DNA of 64,000 nt from Mycolicibacter sinensis (GCF_001667945.1 NZ_LZJK01000053.1:1-64000), one strand, 5' to 3'. Counted from the stretch's first letter, positions 47,973-57,341 are shown. Made by a program: numbers and translations. The notes: generated from the sequence alone by a model not told the origin.

Positions 47973-48638
47973 TTAGCCGTAGCGGAACAGCAGCAGGCTC
48001 GCCAAGACCACGGCCGCGGCCAGGGCGATCACCGGCGCCACGAAGGCATGCGTCAGCGTCGCTCCGACGACGGCGCCGGCGATCATCGTCAACACCACTC
48101 CGTAGCGCAGCTTTTCGCGCTGGCCGGTGCCGCCGGCCAGCCTGCTGTCCAACCCGATACCGACGATGGTCGAAGTGAGCACGGTGGTGTAGAGCTCCTG
48201 GATGCCGAACTGGCGCGCGGTCGAGTTCTGCACGCCGAAGGCCACCGCGAGGCCGACGATCAGAACCAGCTTGCTGGCGTCCTCGTAGTTCAGCACACCG
48301 GCGCCGGCCAGCGCGGCCAGCACCAGCAGCAAGACCACCTCGGTGCCCAGGGCGGTGGTGACCCAGGTTCGAGAACGCTCGCCCAGGCACCGCACCAGGC
48401 GACCGCCGATGATCGCACCGAGCAGGAAGCCGCCGACCGCGACCGCTGCGGCAGTCAGGTCGATGCCGGTGTGGGCGACGAACAAGAAGCCCAGAAAGAT
48501 CGCGTTGCCGGTCATATTGGCCACGAACACGCGCCCGAGCACCAATACGCTGACCCCGTCGACCACGCCGGTGGCAAAGGTCAACAGCAGCAATGCCACC
48601 ATCGTGCGCCGTTGCGACAGCGGCGACACGACAGCCAT
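47973..48638 (-). CDS. DUF1275 (YoaK family) membrane protein
   Basis: 221 residues with six transmembrane helices and the family blocks TFATGVVDGVSVLVLGRVFVANMTGN (near residue 22) and AFGVQNSTARQFGIQELYTTVLTSTIV (near 140). Function of the family is unknown. ATG at 48638, 3 bases after the stop of the Rv0178-like gene, so it probably ends the mce1 transcript. Codons for residues about 182-210 lie in the left arm of the 88-bp inverted repeat. The helix they encode (GAVVGATLTHAFVAPVIALA) fits the family, so this is the likely native copy. Confidence 0.87.
   Translation of the reverse strand: MAVVSPLSQRRTMVALLLLTFATGVVDGVSVLVLGRVFVANMTGNAIFLGFLFVAHTGIDLTAAAVAVGGFLLGAIIGGRLVRCLGERSRTWVTTALGTEVVLLLVLAALAGAGVLNYEDASKLVLIVGLAVAFGVQNSTARQFGIQELYTTVLTSTIVGIGLDSRLAGGTGQREKLRYGVVLTMIAGAVVGATLTHAFVAPVIALAAAVVLASLLLFRYG
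48009..48096. repeat. left arm of 88-bp perfect inverted repeat
   Basis: Exact reverse complement of 48789-48876; the spacer is 692 bp. This arm is the 3' part of the DUF1275 gene. The match stops sharply on both sides. Confidence 0.97.
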
Positions 48639-48641
48639 GGG

Positions 48642-49343
48642 TCAGCTCTGGAACCGTGGCGTCAGATCCAGCGAGGTGATCGTCGGCATCCTCGTGACCA
48701 CCCAGCGGTTGTGGTCGCGTTTCATGTGCAGCCGGTAGGTCAGGTACTTGATCTGCGGGATGGTCTTGGTCAGTTCGCTGGTGGCCGAGGTGTTGACGAT
48801 GATCGCCGGCGCCGTCGTCGGAGCGACGCTGACGCATGCCTTCGTGGCGCCGGTGATCGCCCTGGCCGCGGCCGTGCTCTCGGCGATCGCGTCGATGAAC
48901 TTGCGATACTGGGCTTCCAGGTCGCCACTGAGGTAGATCGACGCCCGGTCCGGCAGCGTGTCCATGTTCTCCGGCGTGTAGTTCCACAGCGTGTGGATCG
49001 CTCGGGCTGCGGTCCGGGCGATGTCCAGTTTGGTGGCCACCTCCGCCCGGTCGATCAGATAGGGCTGGGCTGCGGCCGCCGCGAAGGCCGCGGAGCCGAC
49101 GAACAGCGCCGCCGCCGCTGCGACCGCGATTCGGATGCCGGCCTTCCGGCGCCCGGGGCGGGCCTCCGCCGTCGTCTCGGGTTCACCCGCGGCCTCGGTC
49201 TCGGCGTCGGCGTCGGGATCCGCCTGGGTGTCGGCTTCGCCGTCGGCCTCCACGCCGGTGGCCTCGGCCGCCGACTCGGCGTCGTCGGCGGATTCGGCGG
49301 CGGGATCGGTCACAGCACCTGGTTCAGATTGCTGATCTTCCAC
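48642..49343 (-). CDS. Mce1-associated membrane protein (Rv0178 homologue) with foreign patch
   Basis: 233 residues: a very acidic, repeat-like N-terminus (about 1-65), one transmembrane helix (about 71-92), and a Mce-associated domain ending LHMKRDHNRWVVTRMPTITS, as in this group. Residues about 157-185 (AARAITGATKACVSVAPTTA and following) are encoded by the right arm of the 88-bp inverted repeat, i.e. antisense DUF1275 sequence in a frame that stays open. The flanks on both sides look native. This patch replaces the part where relatives carry a mixed strand/turn region, so the fold may be disturbed. Start ATG 49343 overlaps the upstream gene by 34 bases. Confidence 0.83.
   Translation of the reverse strand: MEDQQSEPGAVTDPAAESADDAESAAEATGVEADGEADTQADPDADAETEAAGEPETTAEARPGRRKAGIRIAVAAAAALFVGSAAFAAAAAQPYLIDRAEVATKLDIARTAARAIHTLWNYTPENMDTLPDRASIYLSGDLEAQYRKFIDAIAESTAAARAITGATKACVSVAPTTAPAIIVNTSATSELTKTIPQIKYLTYRLHMKRDHNRWVVTRMPTITSLDLTPRFQS
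48789..48876. repeat. right arm of 88-bp perfect inverted repeat
   Basis: Exact reverse complement of 48009-48096, lying in the middle of the Rv0178-like gene. Edges show possible short shared stretches with the host gene (around GTCAACACC at one end), as expected for a template switch. No target duplication or transposase is present. Confidence 0.97.
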
Positions 49344-49855
49344 TGGTCCCCTTCCTTCTGCGCCGTCGCCAACCAGCGAGTCGCGACCTTGACATCCTGT
49401 TTACCGTCCGGCGACTTACCGCTGTTCTCGACGGCCACCAGCATGCTGACGCTGCCGTCGTCGTTCCACCGCTCCACCCCTGCCGCGATCACCGTCCCGG
49501 CGGTCGGCTCACTGCGCGCCACCGCGACCAGGATCTGATTGGCCTTGTCCTGGTATTGCTGGGCGAACTCCCCGGTGGCGTGGTCGAGGACGCTGTTGAG
49601 GTAGTCGTTGGCATGGAACGGATCCGGTGAGGTGAACATCGTCATGAACGATTCGACCGCCGCCAGCGCCTCGACATCGCGTAGGGCGGCGCGCCGGTGT
49701 TGCTCATGGGTGACCAGCGTGGCGGCGCAGACGGCGATCGCTGCGGCGGCGGCCAGCAGCGCACTGCCGATCACCGTCGGCAGCCGCCGGTCAGGCACCT
49801 TCCGCTCCGCGAAGAGCGGCTTGGCGTCGGCCTGGACGCGCCGCCGCGGGCTCAT
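49310..49855 (-). CDS. Mce1-associated protein (Rv0177 homologue)
   Basis: 181 residues: basic N-terminus, one transmembrane helix (about 30-50), and a Mce-associated outer domain ending ATRWLATAQKEGDQWKISNL. It lies third of four Mce-associated genes after mce1F, in the order seen in M. tuberculosis (Rv0175-Rv0178). Its ATG overlaps the Rv0176 homologue stop (ATGA). Such proteins are thought to stabilise the Mce1 complex. Confidence 0.9.
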   Translation of the reverse strand: MSPRRRVQADAKPLFAERKVPDRRLPTVIGSALLAAAAAIAVCAATLVTHEQHRRAALRDVEALAAVESFMTMFTSPDPFHANDYLNSVLDHATGEFAQQYQDKANQILVAVARSEPTAGTVIAAGVERWNDDGSVSMLVAVENSGKSPDGKQDVKVATRWLATAQKEGDQWKISNLNQVL

Positions 49856-50796
49856 TTGTCCCCCTCGGCGGGCAGCGGCTTGCTGACCACCGACAGGTCG
49901 TCGACACGCCAGTTTCCGGCCGCTTCGGCGAACACCACCCGCACGGTGGCGCTGATCAAACGCTCCTTGCCGGGTGTGCCGCGCTGGCCCTGCAGGAACA
50001 TGAGCATCGTCGCGCGGTGCGCCGTGGCGTCGAGCACCGCGGCATCGGTCACCCGGTAGAAATTGGGAACCGGCGTCGCGTTGCGGATCGCGTCCAGCTG
50101 GGGCACCAGCTGCTCGCGGTACTTCTCGGTGGCCAGTGACTGCGCACGGTCGAAGTCGTCCTGCAACGTCGCCGGGTCGTAGGACAACATGTCCGCCACG
50201 ATCTTCGGGCCCTGCCGGGCGATCTGGACCCGGGCCAGATCCGAGTTGTGCTCACCCCGGTAGACCACCGCGTAGGCCGCGCCCGCCCCGGCCGTACTTA
50301 GGACGGCCGCGGCCACGAAGACCGCCATCACCTTCCCCCGGATGCGCGCCGGTGGCCGGCGCCGTGCCGGCCGAACCTCGGTGCGCGCCACCAGGTCGGC
50401 GAAGGTCCGCCCCCGGCGGTCCCGTAGCGGCCAGAGCCAGCCGGCGAACACGGCGTCGAGCAGGTGCGCCCCTTCGCGCAGCAACAGCCGTCCAGCGCCC
50501 ACAGCGCCGGTGTTCTCGCCGGTGCGCGTCACCTCGAGTCCGGCGAAGGCGCGGCCCAGGCTCCACCCGGTGATCACCGGCAGCAGCACCCGGTTGACCG
50601 CGGTCGCCAGGATCACCACCCCGATGACCGTCATGGCCAGCCACCACCACGCCCCGCCCCGCGGGAAGCACATCGCCACAAGAACCATCGCCGCCACCAC
50701 GACCGCGCCCGGGAGCAGGTCGATCCCGAAGGCGATCAGGCGGTGACGCCACCGCGCCGGAGGGCTGACCGGCACGGCGTCAACGGCTTCGGTCAC
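49852..50796 (-). CDS. Mce1-associated RDD-domain membrane protein (Rv0176 homologue)
   Basis: 314 residues. The N-terminal half is an RDD domain: PARWRHRLIAFGIDLLPGAV with the Arg and Asp in helix 1, and LLREGAHLLDAVFAGWLWPLRDRRGRTFADLVART. The second half has another helix (about 155-175) and a Mce-associated outer domain ending AEAAGNWRVDDLSVV. This fusion of RDD with a Mce-associated domain is as in Rv0176. Start overlaps the Rv0175 homologue stop (GTGA). Confidence 0.92.
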   Translation of the reverse strand: MTEAVDAVPVSPPARWRHRLIAFGIDLLPGAVVVAAMVLVAMCFPRGGAWWWLAMTVIGVVILATAVNRVLLPVITGWSLGRAFAGLEVTRTGENTGAVGAGRLLLREGAHLLDAVFAGWLWPLRDRRGRTFADLVARTEVRPARRRPPARIRGKVMAVFVAAAVLSTAGAGAAYAVVYRGEHNSDLARVQIARQGPKIVADMLSYDPATLQDDFDRAQSLATEKYREQLVPQLDAIRNATPVPNFYRVTDAAVLDATAHRATMLMFLQGQRGTPGKERLISATVRVVFAEAAGNWRVDDLSVVSKPLPAEGDK

Positions 50797-51419
50797 CGGG
50801 CCACCTGATCGAGCTTGCCGATCCGGAACTGGCCGTCCTCCCGGACCATCTGGGCGCGCAACCGGTAGCCGGCCTCGCGGCCCTTGGCCTCGACGTTGTC
50901 GACCTTGATCCGGAATGCGACCAGGATGTCGATCGAGCCGTCCGGATTGTTGCGTTCCACCGCGGCACCCATCTCGGTGAGCTCGACGTGGACTTTGGCC
51001 GCCTGATAGGCAGGCGGAAGGATCTGGGCGTACAGCGCGGCCTGGGTGCGGAATTCCCCGGCCGTGCAGTTGATCATCTTCTGCTGGGCCAACGCCACAT
51101 CGCCCGGATCCGGGGCCTGGGTCGCCAGCACGCAGGTTTTCGCCGCCTCGATGGCTTCGGCGTTGTCGCGGGCCATCGCCTGACTGGCAGCGTGGTCACG
51201 CAGGGCCTGGTAGCCGACCGCCGACAGGCCGGCGGCCAACAGCACCAGCAACGCACAGATCCCGATCAGCGCGCGCCGGCCGAGGCGGGACGGCGGGCCG
51301 GCGTCTGCCCCGTCGGCCGGGACCGCGTCGGTCGTAGCCGCTTGGACTGCGGTGTCCTCGTCCGTCGACGCTGCGGTATCGGCGGTGTCTGCGGTCTGCT
51401 GCTCCCCGTCCGTGCTCAC
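50793..51419 (-). CDS. Mce1-associated membrane protein (Rv0175 homologue)
   Basis: 208 residues from the GTG at 51419, which overlaps the mce1F stop by four bases (M. tuberculosis Rv0175: 213). An earlier in-frame ATG (51446) would overlap more. Thr/Ala/Asp-rich N-terminus, one helix (about 50-72), and an outer domain ending REDGQFRIGKLDQVAR with cysteines in AKTCVLA and INCTAGEF. First of the four Mce-associated genes and co-translated with mce1F. Confidence 0.92.
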   Translation of the reverse strand: MSTDGEQQTADTADTAASTDEDTAVQAATTDAVPADGADAGPPSRLGRRALIGICALLVLLAAGLSAVGYQALRDHAASQAMARDNAEAIEAAKTCVLATQAPDPGDVALAQQKMINCTAGEFRTQAALYAQILPPAYQAAKVHVELTEMGAAVERNNPDGSIDILVAFRIKVDNVEAKGREAGYRLRAQMVREDGQFRIGKLDQVAR

Positions 51420-53008
51420 CGGAACGGTGCCAGCATCCCCTTCCATGCGTCGTCTCCTATGTTCATCGAGTTCTCGACGGAGTATTCGACGCCGTCCGGC
51501 CCGACCGCCTGGCCACTCTGCGGATTGTAGATTGCCGCTGGTCCGCCGGCCGGGGTGTAGATGCAGGGGTTGGGCTGTTGCCCGTTGCACTGCACGCTAC
51601 CGGTGCCCGGCCGGGTCAGCGGGTCGTTGAGCGGCGGTGGTGTCGGTGGCACCATATCCGCCGGCAGCGGGTTGAGGCCGGTGTTGACCGACGGCGCCGG
51701 GATCACGTGGCCCGGCTCGACCGGCTGGTCACAGCGCGCGCCCAGCGCCGGGCAGTTCCGGATCTGGTTCGGGTCGCCGTACCAGGGGTTGGTGCCCATC
51801 GGGATGTACGGCTTGTCGCTGCGGCATTCCTTGGGCGTCGGGGCCCGCTTGCCCGGCACGTCCACACATGGGATGTTGCGCACGCCGCGGACGTTGTTGG
51901 CCGGGGTGTCCTGCGGAATCCGGCAGGCGACGTCCGGCAGCTCGGCGGGGCTGGTGTCGGCGAACGCCCGCCATTCCGAGGCTGGCAGGTAACCGGTCAG
52001 GCACGGCGGCGGATAGTTCAGGCTCAGACCCGGAACCGGCACCGGGAAGACCGGGCCGGGGAACGCGCCCAGCGCCACGCCCAGTGACGCCCGCCCCGGG
52101 AAGGTCGAGCTGACCGTCTGGATGATCGATCCGGCCTGGGGCAGGAACACCAAGACCTGCTCGGTGTTGCGGTTGTAGCGCCGGGCCATCTCGGTCAGGA
52201 TGGCCGCGTTGGCCATCAGCTGCGGCAGCGAGTCCTTGGTGTCGTTGAACACCGTGTGCACCTGGTCGATCAGCGGCGGCAGGTCCGAGAGGATGTGCTT
52301 GGCCGTCTCATCTCTGCTAGCCGCCTGCGCACCGAGAATGTTGAGGTTGCGCGCCCACTGGTGGATGGCATCGCCGGAGTCGACCTGACTCTCGATGATC
52401 GGTGCCGACTTGTTCACGACGTCGTTGACGTCGGCGAGATTCGACTTGAAGTCACTGACGATCAACTGGGTGGAATCGACCAGCCGCTGCAGGGCCGGGC
52501 CCAACCCGCCGACGGCGGTCGCCGTCTCGTCCAGCAGCGCCGAGATCTTGCCGGCCGGCAACGCGGCCAGACCACGGTTGGCGGTGTCCAGTGCCGGGCC
52601 GATGGCGGCCGGCACCGTGCCCTTGGTGATGGTCTGGCCCGCTTTCAGGTACTGCCCCGGGTTATCGGTGGACACCAGGTCCAGGTACTGCTCACCGATC
52701 GCCGAAACCGAATGCACATTGGCGGTGGCGTCGACGGGGATCTTGTACTTACTGGAGATCTGCATCGTCGCCTGCGCGCCCGTCTCGGTGGGCTCGACGG
52801 CGGTGACCCGGCCGATGATGGTGCCGCGGTAGGTCACGTTCGCGGTCTTGTACAAACCGCCGGCCTCGGGCAGATTCGCCTTCAAGGTGTACTGGCCGAG
52901 GCCCGCCATGGTCGGCAACCGCAGGTAGTAGATGCCCAACACCAGCAACGCCGCCGTCGTCAGGACGGTGAAGATGACCAGTTGACGTTTGATCGCAGGT
53001 TTCAGCAA
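51416..53008 (-). CDS. mce1F: Mce1F
   Basis: 530 residues. Likely starts with TTG at 53008, which overlaps the mce1E stop; the product then begins MLKPAIKRQLVIF like Mce1F. N-terminal helix (about 9-29), Mce domain (ANVTYRGTIIGRVTAVEP; SVSAIGEQYLDLVSTDNP), helical tube region (NRGLAALPAGKISALLDETA) and a long Pro/Cys-rich tail of about 190 residues. Outermost gene of the six that make the Mce1 needle, which imports fatty/mycolic acids in M. tuberculosis. Confidence 0.95.
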   Translation of the reverse strand: MLKPAIKRQLVIFTVLTTAALLVLGIYYLRLPTMAGLGQYTLKANLPEAGGLYKTANVTYRGTIIGRVTAVEPTETGAQATMQISSKYKIPVDATANVHSVSAIGEQYLDLVSTDNPGQYLKAGQTITKGTVPAAIGPALDTANRGLAALPAGKISALLDETATAVGGLGPALQRLVDSTQLIVSDFKSNLADVNDVVNKSAPIIESQVDSGDAIHQWARNLNILGAQAASRDETAKHILSDLPPLIDQVHTVFNDTKDSLPQLMANAAILTEMARRYNRNTEQVLVFLPQAGSIIQTVSSTFPGRASLGVALGAFPGPVFPVPVPGLSLNYPPPCLTGYLPASEWRAFADTSPAELPDVACRIPQDTPANNVRGVRNIPCVDVPGKRAPTPKECRSDKPYIPMGTNPWYGDPNQIRNCPALGARCDQPVEPGHVIPAPSVNTGLNPLPADMVPPTPPPLNDPLTRPGTGSVQCNGQQPNPCIYTPAGGPAAIYNPQSGQAVGPDGVEYSVENSMNIGDDAWKGMLAPFR

Positions 53009-54153
53009 TTCCGGTCAGCCCTTTCCACATACGGACCGCCGGGTGCGGTAGCGGGGTTCGGCGTGTACCGCACGTCCGGAATCATCTTCTCGGGGTCGTG
53101 GCCGAAGGACTGCTCCAGGGCGCGCAGCATCCCGGAGAAGCCGGTTCCGGTCAGGATCGCGTTGTCGATGGACGCGTAGGTCAGGTCGACCACCAGCGAG
53201 GTGTTGATGAAGTCGCCGCGGACCGCCTTGAACGCACCGTCGACGTGATACGGCGCGGTGATCATCACCTGCATCAGGTCGGGGATGTAGGGCGACGCCT
53301 TGCGGAGTTCCCGCGCCGGGCACTGGAACGAGGTCAGCACCTTGTGCAGATCGGACCGCGCGGGAATGATCTGCTCGTTGACCTGGGTGCCCATCGCGCC
53401 CAACGCGTCGACCGCGTTGATGAAGATCTGCTGCTGGGCGTTGAAGTACTTGAACAGCGGCGGGAAGTCGTTCAAGGCCTTCTCGATGCTGTCGTTGTGC
53501 GCACCGAAGTAGCTCAGCAGCCGGTTGGACGAGTCGATCGCCCGGGTGATGTCCTCACGCTGGTCGTTGAGGTTGCCGATGAACGTGTCCAGTTTGGTCA
53601 GGAAGGCCCGGATCTGATCGGCCCGCCCGTGCGACAGCGCAGCGAACTCCGTGGTGATGGTGTCCAGGTCGGATAGCCCGCCGCGCTGCAGCAGCAGTGC
53701 GATACCGGCCAGCGTGCGTTCGATCGTCGGGTACGACGACGAGTTGTTCAAGGCGATGGTGTCGCCGTTGCGCAGTTCGCCCTCCGGGTTCGGCGGCGAC
53801 GTCAGCTCGATGTGTTGCGAACCCAGCAAGCTGGTCTGGCCGATCTTCGCCGTGGCGTTGCGCGGCAGATGGACGTCCTTGTTCAGCTTCAGCTTCAGCG
53901 TCGCGATCCAGTTCTTCAACTCGATCCGCTCCACCGCGCCGACGAAGACGTCGGCGACCAGGACCCGGCTGTTGCCGTTGAGCGCCAGCGTGTCCGGCAC
54001 CTGGACATAGACGGTGTAGGCGCCCGGACCACTGCCGGGGCCGCCCGGCAACGACACGTTGGCGATACCGCGCCAGCTGCTGCACGACGTCAAGGTCAGG
54101 GCGGCCATCAGCAGCACCAGCCCCTGCCAGCTGCGCCGGCTGACCGTCTTCAT
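53002..54153 (-). CDS. mce1E: Mce1E lipoprotein (LprK)
   Basis: 383 residues from ATG at 54153, chosen for the GGAGG 6 bases upstream and the start MKTVSRRSWQG; an ATG at 54171 overlapping the mce1D stop would add six residues. Lipobox LTLTSC gives the lipidated cysteine near residue 24. Mce domain (NSRVLVADVFVGAVERIEL; TSLLGSQHIELTSPPNP), helical region, no long tail; ends ERADRNC. Confidence 0.94.
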   Translation of the reverse strand: MKTVSRRSWQGLVLLMAALTLTSCSSWRGIANVSLPGGPGSGPGAYTVYVQVPDTLALNGNSRVLVADVFVGAVERIELKNWIATLKLKLNKDVHLPRNATAKIGQTSLLGSQHIELTSPPNPEGELRNGDTIALNNSSSYPTIERTLAGIALLLQRGGLSDLDTITTEFAALSHGRADQIRAFLTKLDTFIGNLNDQREDITRAIDSSNRLLSYFGAHNDSIEKALNDFPPLFKYFNAQQQIFINAVDALGAMGTQVNEQIIPARSDLHKVLTSFQCPARELRKASPYIPDLMQVMITAPYHVDGAFKAVRGDFINTSLVVDLTYASIDNAILTGTGFSGMLRALEQSFGHDPEKMIPDVRYTPNPATAPGGPYVERADRNC

Positions 54154-54170
54154 CGCAGTCCTCCGTCTCA

Positions 54171-55736
54171 TCAGCCCTCACCCCGCGGGGGAAGCGGCGC
54201 CACCGGGCCGGGTATCACGTTGGGTCCCGGCGGGGGCGGCGGGATCGGAGCCACCCCGGGAGGCTGGCCGATGAACGGCAGCGGACCGGGAGCCTCGTCG
54301 TAGGAGTTCGGCGGGCCGGGCGGCGTCTGGTACTGCGACTGGACCGGCGCCGGGTCCGGGCCGCCCATCAACTGCGCCAGCGACTCCGGGGTCAGCAGCC
54401 GGGCGGTGTCGTGGCCGGGCTCCACGCCCTGCATGCCCGGTGCGGTGATCCACCCGGGTTGGGTGTTGCGGTGCGAGAACGGGGTGTCGGGCACCCAGAT
54501 ACCCGGAACGGTGGTGTCCTTGTACCCCGGGGGCGGCTGCAGCCGCGGCTCGGAGTAGGCGATCTGCTTGGGCGTGGTGAAGGCGCTGGTCCAGATGTTG
54601 ATCCCGAACGGCAGATAGTTGAACTTGATCGCATCGGCCACCGGAGCCAGGTACTCGGCACACAGTTCGGCGGAGTCCTGGTAGCCCAGCCGGCTTCCGG
54701 CCTGGATCGCGCTGCAGATGAACTCCATCGGGTTGGCGAAGTTCACCAGCACCGGGGACCCGAGGACCATGCCCTGCGCCGGGTGGTAGATCTCGCCGGT
54801 CGCCGCCAACACGTTCGGCAGGATGTGCAGCGAGGTTTCGAAGCCGTCCAGCGGGTCCGGTTGGGTGATCGCGGTCGTGATCTTCTCGACGTTGTCGATG
54901 TTGCGGACCAGCAGGTCGGCGTTCTGGTTGAGGAACGCCTTCACGATCGTCATGGTCGCGTAGAACTGGTCGGCGGCGCGCGCGAGTTCCTGGTCGGTGC
55001 CGGTCAGGTTGTTGGTGAACTTGGCCAGGTCCCGGTTGAGCGCGACGAACTGTTGGTCGTTGTGGTCGAGCGCCTTGACGAACAGTGACAGGCTGCGCAC
55101 CACGGCGAAGAAGTCGCCGCGCCCCTTGTTCAGCGCGGTCAGCGCCTCCGACAAGTTGTTGAACGCGGTGTTGATCTGCTGGCCCTTGCCGCTCAACCCG
55201 TCGGCGAACGACTCGATGGCGTCCCCGATCGGCCCCTTGGGCTGTTCGGGCGTCGGCCCCAGCTTGTTGATGATGTTGGTGACGTCGTTGCGCAGCGTGT
55301 CCCACTCCACCGGGACCTCGGTGCGTTCCTCGGGGATGACGGCCTTGTCGGCCAGCACCGGCCCGCCCCGGTACGGCGGCTCCAACTGGATGGTCCGCGA
55401 GGCGACCAGGGTCGGGTTCAAGATGATCGCCTTGGCGTCGGCGGGAACCTTGTACTTGTTGTTGAAGTGCAAGGTGACCTTCATCTTGTCGCCGGCCGGC
55501 TCGATCTTGTCGATCGCGCCCACCCGGACCCCCATGATCTGCACCGCGTCGCCGGGGTAGAGCGCGTCGGTCTGGGGGAAGTAGGCGACCACGGTGGTGC
55601 TGTTGAGCTTGCGGAACAGCTGCACGCCGCCGAAGCCGGCCAGCAGCGCCAGCACCAGCAGCAGTGATCCGACGATCACGGTCGCCCGCGACCGTTCGGG
55701 CAGTCGCAGGTTGCGAACATCAAAGACGGTACTCAC
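54171..55736 (-). CDS. mce1D: Mce1D
   Basis: 521 residues, GTG at 55736, 6 bases after mce1C. Helix (about 18-40), Mce domain (GDAVQIMGVRVGAIDKIEPA; NPTLVASRTIQLEPPYRGGP), helical tube, and a Pro-rich tail of about 110 residues. The extra mce operon's MceD lacks this tail. TGATG overlap with the longer possible mce1E start. Confidence 0.95.
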   Translation of the reverse strand: MSTVFDVRNLRLPERSRATVIVGSLLLVLALLAGFGGVQLFRKLNSTTVVAYFPQTDALYPGDAVQIMGVRVGAIDKIEPAGDKMKVTLHFNNKYKVPADAKAIILNPTLVASRTIQLEPPYRGGPVLADKAVIPEERTEVPVEWDTLRNDVTNIINKLGPTPEQPKGPIGDAIESFADGLSGKGQQINTAFNNLSEALTALNKGRGDFFAVVRSLSLFVKALDHNDQQFVALNRDLAKFTNNLTGTDQELARAADQFYATMTIVKAFLNQNADLLVRNIDNVEKITTAITQPDPLDGFETSLHILPNVLAATGEIYHPAQGMVLGSPVLVNFANPMEFICSAIQAGSRLGYQDSAELCAEYLAPVADAIKFNYLPFGINIWTSAFTTPKQIAYSEPRLQPPPGYKDTTVPGIWVPDTPFSHRNTQPGWITAPGMQGVEPGHDTARLLTPESLAQLMGGPDPAPVQSQYQTPPGPPNSYDEAPGPLPFIGQPPGVAPIPPPPPGPNVIPGPVAPLPPRGEG

Positions 55737-55742
55737 GTCCGG

Positions 55743-57341
55743 CTACCTTCCCTCCAGTGAGCCGCCGCCACCGCCGGGCTGGCTGTTTCCGCCTTCACCG
55801 GGGGTGATGAACGGCGCCGGCAACTGGTTGCCCGGTCCGGGCGGAGCCGGCGGGCCAGGTGCCCTGGGCGCCGGAGGAGGCGCCGCGCCCGGGTTGGCCG
55901 GAGCCGGCCCGGGCATCGGACCCATCGGTTCGGAGCGCGCGCCGGGGTTGGCGTCCGGCATCGGCACCGGGGTGCCCGGCACCACCGGCGGCGTCTCGCC
56001 CGGCCGGCCGGCGATCGGGATCCCCGGGGACGACGGCACGCCGTCGGGGTTCGGCGGTGAGAACAACACGTCGACCGGACCCGGGTACGGGCCGCTCGGG
56101 CCGAACGGCCCGGAGTTCGGATCCAGGTTCGCGCAGGGCAGCGGGTTGCCCGGTGTCGGGAACATCCCGGCCGCCGGTGCATACGAGCACGGTGAGCCCG
56201 GCGCGACCGCCGGCCCGGGGTGCTCGGGTGTGCCTTCGAGGACTTGCGGGGCGGGCGGCGGGGCACCGTTGGCGAACCGGGTTCCGTTGGGGTCGGGGTA
56301 GCGGAACTCCGGCAGTCCGGCGTTGCGCCAGAACTCCTCCGGCGAGATGCCGCGCTTCTTGAACGCGGCATCGACCCACGGCTGCAGGATCCAGAACGGG
56401 ATGAGGTTCAAGGTGGAGACCTTGAAGTACGGCCCCGATGCCACCGCGTCGTTGACGATGGTCAGGTACCTGCCCAAGATGGTGAACATCTCGCGGAGAT
56501 CGTCTTGCCGGCGCACCAGCATGTCGGTGATGTTGGCGGCCTCTTCGAACACATGCCGCAGATCCAGGCCCGGGTTGTCGCGGACCAGGCCCTGAACCTG
56601 TTCGCCGAAGTAGGCGATGTTTCCCAGCAACGCCGAGATCGCCTGGCTGCGTTGGTTGAACGCGGCCAGCAGGGTCTGGGTGTTGCGCAGCAGCGCGTCG
56701 ACCTGGTCGCTGCGGTCGCCGATCACGGCCGCGACCTGATTGGCCTGGGCGAGCAGGTGGGTGATCTCCTCGTCACGCTTGCCGACGGTGTCGGAGAACT
56801 TCGCGACACCGTCGAGCGCGGCGCTCAGGTCGGGGTAGGTCTCATCGACGGTCTCCGAGAGCACCTTCAGCGACTTCTTGACCGTGTCGATGTCCCACCC
56901 GGACGCGGCTTTGGTGACGTCGAAGACCGCATCGTAGAGCTGATACGGCGTCGTGCTCTGACCCAACGGCAGGACGCCCCCCGGCGCGATCCGGCGCTCG
57001 CCTTTGGGCTCGATCGCCAGAATCTTTTTGCCCAGGATGGTGTCGGTCTTGACCCCGATCCGGCTGTCACTGCCGATCGGGTGGGCGCCGACCGAGAACT
57101 TCACCAGCACGTGGTCGTTCTCGATCGACAGGTCCTGGACCTTGCCGACGTCCACACCCGAGATGCGCACCTTGTCACCGGCGTTGAGCCCGCCGGTGTC
57201 GGCGAGCTGCCCGTAATAACTCGGCTCGGCGAAGAGCATCGGCGCGGTGGTGAAGCTCTGCCCCACCAGGGTCACCAGCGCCGTCGTGACGACGCCGATG
57301 ATGCCGATCCGTGCCCGGTTGGGCGGTTCCAGGGTCCTCAC
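55743..57341 (-). CDS. mce1C: Mce1C
   Basis: 532 residues from GTG at 57341 overlapping the mce1B stop; the protein then starts with RTLEPPNRARIGI, as Mce1C of M. tuberculosis does. Helix (about 11-30), Mce domain (GDKVRISGVDVGKVQDLSI; KTDTILGKKILAIEPKG), the well-conserved VTKAASGWDIDTVKKSL and LSAALDGVAKFSDTVGKRDE, and a Pro/Gly-rich tail of about 170 residues. Confidence 0.96.
   Translation of the reverse strand: MRTLEPPNRARIGIIGVVTTALVTLVGQSFTTAPMLFAEPSYYGQLADTGGLNAGDKVRISGVDVGKVQDLSIENDHVLVKFSVGAHPIGSDSRIGVKTDTILGKKILAIEPKGERRIAPGGVLPLGQSTTPYQLYDAVFDVTKAASGWDIDTVKKSLKVLSETVDETYPDLSAALDGVAKFSDTVGKRDEEITHLLAQANQVAAVIGDRSDQVDALLRNTQTLLAAFNQRSQAISALLGNIAYFGEQVQGLVRDNPGLDLRHVFEEAANITDMLVRRQDDLREMFTILGRYLTIVNDAVASGPYFKVSTLNLIPFWILQPWVDAAFKKRGISPEEFWRNAGLPEFRYPDPNGTRFANGAPPPAPQVLEGTPEHPGPAVAPGSPCSYAPAAGMFPTPGNPLPCANLDPNSGPFGPSGPYPGPVDVLFSPPNPDGVPSSPGIPIAGRPGETPPVVPGTPVPMPDANPGARSEPMGPMPGPAPANPGAAPPPAPRAPGPPAPPGPGNQLPAPFITPGEGGNSQPGGGGGSLEGR

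Noticed and set aside
48748..48936. Plus-strand frame repeating the DUF1275 C-terminal helix
   Set aside because: It is the right repeat arm read on the plus strand, with no start context and no gene body.
48048..49538. Plus-strand frame of 496 codons crossing both arms of the 88-bp repeat
   Set aside because: It is a GC-rich shadow of the DUF1275 and Mce-associated genes; the repeated peptide inside it comes from the inverted repeat, not from coding selection.
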